Origin: JAZKFP01 sp040386355
Lineage (GTDB): Bacteria > Pseudomonadota > Gammaproteobacteria > Pseudomonadales > UBA6940
Length of the DNA: 8,504 bases
Direction of reading: 5' to 3'
Assembly: GCA_040386355.1 (NCBI GenBank)
Contig: JAZKFP010000240.1
Span: 1 to 8,504, forward strand
Shown piece by piece: positions 6,306 through 8,504 of the stretch. Position 1 is the stretch's first letter. Every line of letters starts with the position of its first letter. Below the pieces are notes generated by a model, which worked only from the letters and a program-made list of their open reading frames with translations, was not told where the DNA came from and made no database searches. Made by a program: the position numbers and the translations under genes.

Positions 6306-6348
6306 CTCCCTCTTATGTTCATGACGCACTGATTTTAGTCGGAATCAG
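6306..6348 (-). promoter_or_regulatory. cysB leader: ribosome-binding site and small hairpin
   Basis: The complement of 6306-6312 is GAGGGAG, five bases before the cysB ATG. Just upstream, CTGATT (6329-6334) and AATCAG (6343-6348) form a 6-bp inverted repeat with an eight-base spacer. CysB is autoregulated in enterics, so this could be an operator half-site pair, but the assignment is a guess. Confidence 0.4.
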
Positions 6349-6439
6349 ATGATTTGCGAATTAAAACATATGAAAAGGCAGATGTTTATAACTAAATGGA
6401 TTTTTTGAACATTAAAAATTCATAACATCAGTCGCCTAC

Positions 6440-6459
6440 GGGCGAATAATTATTCGCCC
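6440..6459 (-). repeat. 20-bp palindromic repeat, copy B
   Basis: GGGCGAATAATTATTCGCCC is a perfect 20-bp palindrome. On its right it continues CTACG, so on the minus strand it reads CGTAGGGGCG, the same asymmetric extension as copy A on the plus strand. Copy B is therefore oriented opposite to copies A and C. Confidence 0.9.
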
Positions 6460-6538
6460 CTACGCCTAGATTTCATAAGGAGTCTTAGGCACTACTGTAC
6501 AAATCAATTCTTAGCCTTTTATTTTTATGGATATTATG

Positions 6539-6558
6539 GGGCGAATAATTGTTCGCCC
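6539..6558 (+). repeat. 20-bp palindromic repeat, copy C
   Basis: GGGCGAATAATTGTTCGCCC differs from the perfect palindrome at one base, which still allows a G-U pair in RNA. It is preceded by an extra G (ATGGGGCG) and followed by GTGAC; the CCCGT border is shared with copy B on the minus strand. It lies 68 bp beyond the usp stop codon and could act as a 3' stem-loop for that mRNA. Confidence 0.88.
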
Positions 6559-6626
6559 GTGACAAAATCCAAAACTTATTCAAAAAGAAAGAAAACATAG
6601 AATGCATAGCCTGCGCTCTATAAACC

Positions 6627-7136
6627 TCATGCGCTTTTACGCAGTTTTACACGTTCTGTGCGCGATTGATCAAGCGGAACCATATAGACCGGAATACTAG
6701 ATAATTGCAGAACTTTAGAAACCACTGAACCTAATGGCATACCATGATCCGATGAGCTGCTAGAACCAATCACAATTAAGTCGGCTTTGTATTCTTTGGA
6801 TATTGATAAAATAACATCTGCTGCGTGACCACGCTCAATAATGACTTCGCGAACTTTATGACGCATTAATTGAGCATCGGTTAATTCGTCTTCTAATGCT
6901 TCCATGACCTGAGTACGAATGGCTTCCATTACTGCTGGCATTCCTTCACGTCGCACATGTGCCATCATTTCTGGTGGTACATAGGTTTCGATCAATGCAT
7001 CCGCAAAAACCCCTAAAGGTTCGACGGCGTGAACGACAATAATTTCAGTATCTTCATAAACCGCTAATTGATGTGCACATTGCATTAAAAACGATCCAAA
7101 GACACTTAAATCGGTCGCCAACAAAATTCTCCGCAT
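6627..7136 (-). CDS. Universal stress protein, UspA family
   Basis: The 169-residue cytoplasmic protein has the single-domain Usp alpha/beta fold: first strand with RRILLATDLS (2-11, conserved Asp 9), second strand IIVVHAVEP (32-40), VREVIIERGHAADVILSISKEYKADLIVIGS through the centre, and a final strand IPVYMVPLD (148-156). Usp proteins help cells survive starvation, oxidative or other stress; the molecular role varies. The nucleotide-binding loop expected in ATP-binding members is G-x2-G-x9-G-S; here it is GSSS (124-127) then eight residues and GSVV (136-139). The second Gly is therefore Ser and the loop is one residue short, so ATP binding is doubtful. AGGAA lies about nine bases upstream of the ATG. 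A short inverted repeat sits in the leader. The gene is flanked by large gaps, so it is probably transcribed alone. Confidence 0.93.
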   Translation of the reverse strand: MRRILLATDLSVFGSFLMQCAHQLAVYEDTEIIVVHAVEPLGVFADALIETYVPPEMMAHVRREGMPAVMEAIRTQVMEALEDELTDAQLMRHKVREVIIERGHAADVILSISKEYKADLIVIGSSSSSDHGMPLGSVVSKVLQLSSIPVYMVPLDQSRTERVKLRKSA

Positions 7137-7355
7137 ACTTCTATTCCTGTTCGAACTGCGCGTTCGACAATCTCACTTCTACTCAACTACTTCAGAACAG
7201 CATTTTATTAATTAAAATCAATTTGGCATTATCGAATTAATGGATTCAATCTGCTTTATAATTTGCTTTTGAAGCACCACTAATTCAAGTTTCGGCGTAA
7301 TTAAAAATAACTTAATGTTATTTTCAAAAATTCCTTAAAATGCTTCATTTTGATT
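7137..7355. other. AT-rich spacer between the helicase-nuclease gene and usp
   Basis: No gene is supported in these 219 bases. Four bases after the helicase-nuclease stop there is a weak AT hairpin, AAAATG (7337-7342) with CATTTT (7346-7351), unlikely to terminate strongly on its own. The remainder should hold the usp promoter; several -10-like boxes are present on the minus strand but none has a convincing -35. Confidence 0.5.
7148..7169. repeat. Short inverted repeat in the usp leader
   Basis: TGTTCGAAC (7148-7156) and GTTCGACA (7162-7169) are inverted with a five-base spacer, and the left arm contains the palindrome GTTCGAAC. It lies 12 bases upstream of the usp start, where it could be an operator or a leader hairpin. 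Confidence 0.4.
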
Positions 7356-8504
7356 TTATTTTTTTGCATTATTTGAGGGGTTTTCAGTCCAGTTACTCCA
7401 ATGTAGCCAATCGTTTTCGATCAAAAAAAATAAACCTAGTCGAATACAAGAATATTTTTGTGAAATTAATAATCGTGCATAGTCCATTAATTGTTGCTGA
7501 TATCCACTTAGTGTAGAACTTTCATTGGGTCGGTGGGATTTATAATCAATAATCCAACAGGTTCCTTGCTCATCAACAAAACTTAAATCTAATTGATGAT
7601 GGCGAATAGATTTATTGTGTAAACTTGATAAAGACCATTCTGTTTTACTCGACATATGCTGTAGCGCTTTTTGTAAAATGCTATCACCAATAATATTGCG
7701 TATGGCTTGTCGAAATTGTGGTGCATAGGCTTCAATTTCTGACTCACTCAAAAACCGATCTCGTATTAATTTATTATTTAGCCAATCCCAACTTTCATTA
7801 AAAGAAACTATTTTTTCTTGCTGTGACAGATATTGATACCACTCCAAATATCGATGCAATAAAACACCCACATATCGCTGAATTTGCTCTTGTCGCCTGC
7901 AGCCTAATGCCTTTAAAGCTTGACGATATTCGGCAATTAATACAGCATTCTTTTGTAAATCTTTATTTTTATCTTCAAGAATTAAAACGTCATCCATTAA
8001 TTTATTTTTTTCATGAAGAGAAAATTCAACAAGGGAATGTATGCTATGTGCGTGCAATCTTTTTAACGCTGTTATTTGCAGTACAGCCGATTCATCAATA
8101 TCATTATCTTCCTCTTCATCATTTTCAAAATCATTTGATTTTTGACTTAAAGATTCAACGACCGCAATATGCTCAACATAGGGATGCGGCGTTAAAATAG
8201 TTTTTGCAAGTGATAAAAAACTACTGGACGAAATGGTTTTAGCACAAGATGCACTTAACCATAATTGGCAAACCGTACGTGTACAGGCAACATAAAATAA
8301 ACGTTGCGCCTCGTATTTAAAACGTTCTTTTTCTAATTGTCGAATATAGGTATTTAATGCATTCTTTTCACCACCGCGTTCTGAAGTCGGTGCAATTAAT
8401 AAAGCAGGCCCAGACGCAAGCGATATTTCTGCCCAAGCAAGTAATTTAGTATCTTGCGGACGATCGGGTTCTTCTAAAAAAGGTACGAACACATAATCAA
8501 ATTC
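7356..8504 (-). CDS. UvrD/RecB-type helicase-nuclease (AddA-like), 5' partial
   Basis: The last 382 residues of a large DNA-repair enzyme are visible; the frame is open to the right edge, so no start codon in the window should be taken as real. The first visible residues, EFDYVFVPFLEE, match the end of helicase motif V (typically GLEFD-VF-P). EAQRLFYVACTRTVCQLWL (65-83) is superfamily-1 motif VI with its VA-TR core. An acidic stretch around 124-137 (NDEEEDNDIDE) forms a linker. A RecB-family PD-(D/E)XK nuclease domain ends the protein: GVLLHRYLE (213-221), Asp 306 in QLDLSF, Asp 320 and Lys 322 in IIDYKSH, and QLMDYA around 338-343. The nuclease residues look intact. The arrangement suits AddA or a RecB-like exonuclease V subunit that processes double-strand breaks; the partner subunit would lie outside the window. 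Confidence 0.88.
   Translation of the reverse strand, partial: EFDYVFVPFLEEPDRPQDTKLLAWAEISLASGPALLIAPTSERGGEKNALNTYIRQLEKERFKYEAQRLFYVACTRTVCQLWLSASCAKTISSSSFLSLAKTILTPHPYVEHIAVVESLSQKSNDFENDEEEDNDIDESAVLQITALKRLHAHSIHSLVEFSLHEKNKLMDDVLILEDKNKDLQKNAVLIAEYRQALKALGCRRQEQIQRYVGVLLHRYLEWYQYLSQQEKIVSFNESWDWLNNKLIRDRFLSESEIEAYAPQFRQAIRNIIGDSILQKALQHMSSKTEWSLSSLHNKSIRHHQLDLSFVDEQGTCWIIDYKSHRPNESSTLSGYQQQLMDYARLLISQKYSCIRLGLFFLIENDWLHWSNWTENPSNNAKK

Larger units (their letters stand above)
6301..6626. other. 326-bp intergenic region with a REP-like pair
   Basis: No gene is supported. The cysB-proximal third holds the cysB leader and, presumably, its promoter in an AT-rich stretch. The middle holds palindrome copies B and C facing each other, with a further stem between them: GCCTAGA (6464-6470) pairs with TCTTAGGC (6483-6490) with one bulged base. 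The last 68 bases, 3' of the usp gene, are T-rich when read on the minus strand (about 6585-6600) but have no clear terminator stem other than copy C. Confidence 0.7.

Noticed and set aside
6440..6558. CRISPR array
   Set aside because: Only two copies of a self-complementary core here, in opposite orientation and without regular spacers; no cas genes are present.
7823..8200. 125-codon plus-strand frame opposite the helicase-nuclease gene
   Set aside because: It lies wholly antisense to a well-recognised gene and has no family-like motifs.
8490..8492. GTG at 8490-8492 as the start of the helicase-nuclease gene
   Set aside because: The frame stays open to the window edge and the preceding residues EFDY complete a conserved helicase motif, so the gene is cut by the window, not started there.

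Overview
The window comes from an AT-rich bacterial chromosome, most likely a gammaproteobacterium. The evidence is a ThrH of the Pseudomonas type, a CysB of the enterobacterial/pseudomonad type (all five classical ligand-contact residues kept at their usual numbers), and an iron-sulfur APS reductase of the Pseudomonas type. Genus cannot be fixed from the sequence; AT-rich Thiotrichales-like or Legionellales-like lineages are plausible, but this is inference.

Layout. 1-669 (+) is the 3' part of a c-di-GMP phosphodiesterase EAL domain entering from the left edge. 660-767 is a roughly 108-bp imperfect inverted repeat that contains the EAL stop codon. 846-865 is the first of three copies of a 20-bp palindrome. 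919-1626 is a complete IS1595-family (IS1016-group) insertion sequence with 13-bp terminal inverted repeats and an 8-bp near-perfect target duplication, inserted exactly at the stop codon of thrH (1633-2235, -). thrH diverges from cysH (2397-3137, +) across a 162-bp shared promoter region. cysH is followed by two hairpins, then a two-gene (+) unit: a short-chain dehydrogenase (3355-4191) and an AraC-family regulator (4196-5212). The AraC gene converges with cysB (5248-6300, -) across only 35 bp. A 326-bp gap holds two further palindrome copies in inverted orientation. It is followed by a universal stress protein gene (6627-7136, -) and by the C-terminal part of an AddA/RecB-like helicase-nuclease (7356-8504, -) that runs off the right edge.

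How the genes relate. cysH and cysB form a functional pair: CysB is the classical activator of sulfate-assimilation genes and CysH makes sulfite from APS. They are about 2 kb apart, separated by the SDR-AraC unit, whose close spacing suggests the regulator is co-transcribed with, and may control, the dehydrogenase. The remaining genes are housekeeping or stress functions without evident linkage. I found no convincing new multi-gene system. The points that best repay a second look are the intergenic palindrome family (three copies, two arranged as an inverted pair), the 108-bp inverted repeat that appears to supply the end of the EAL gene, the IS that landed on a stop codon without changing the protein, the C-terminal extension of CysB, and the altered nucleotide-binding loop of the stress protein.
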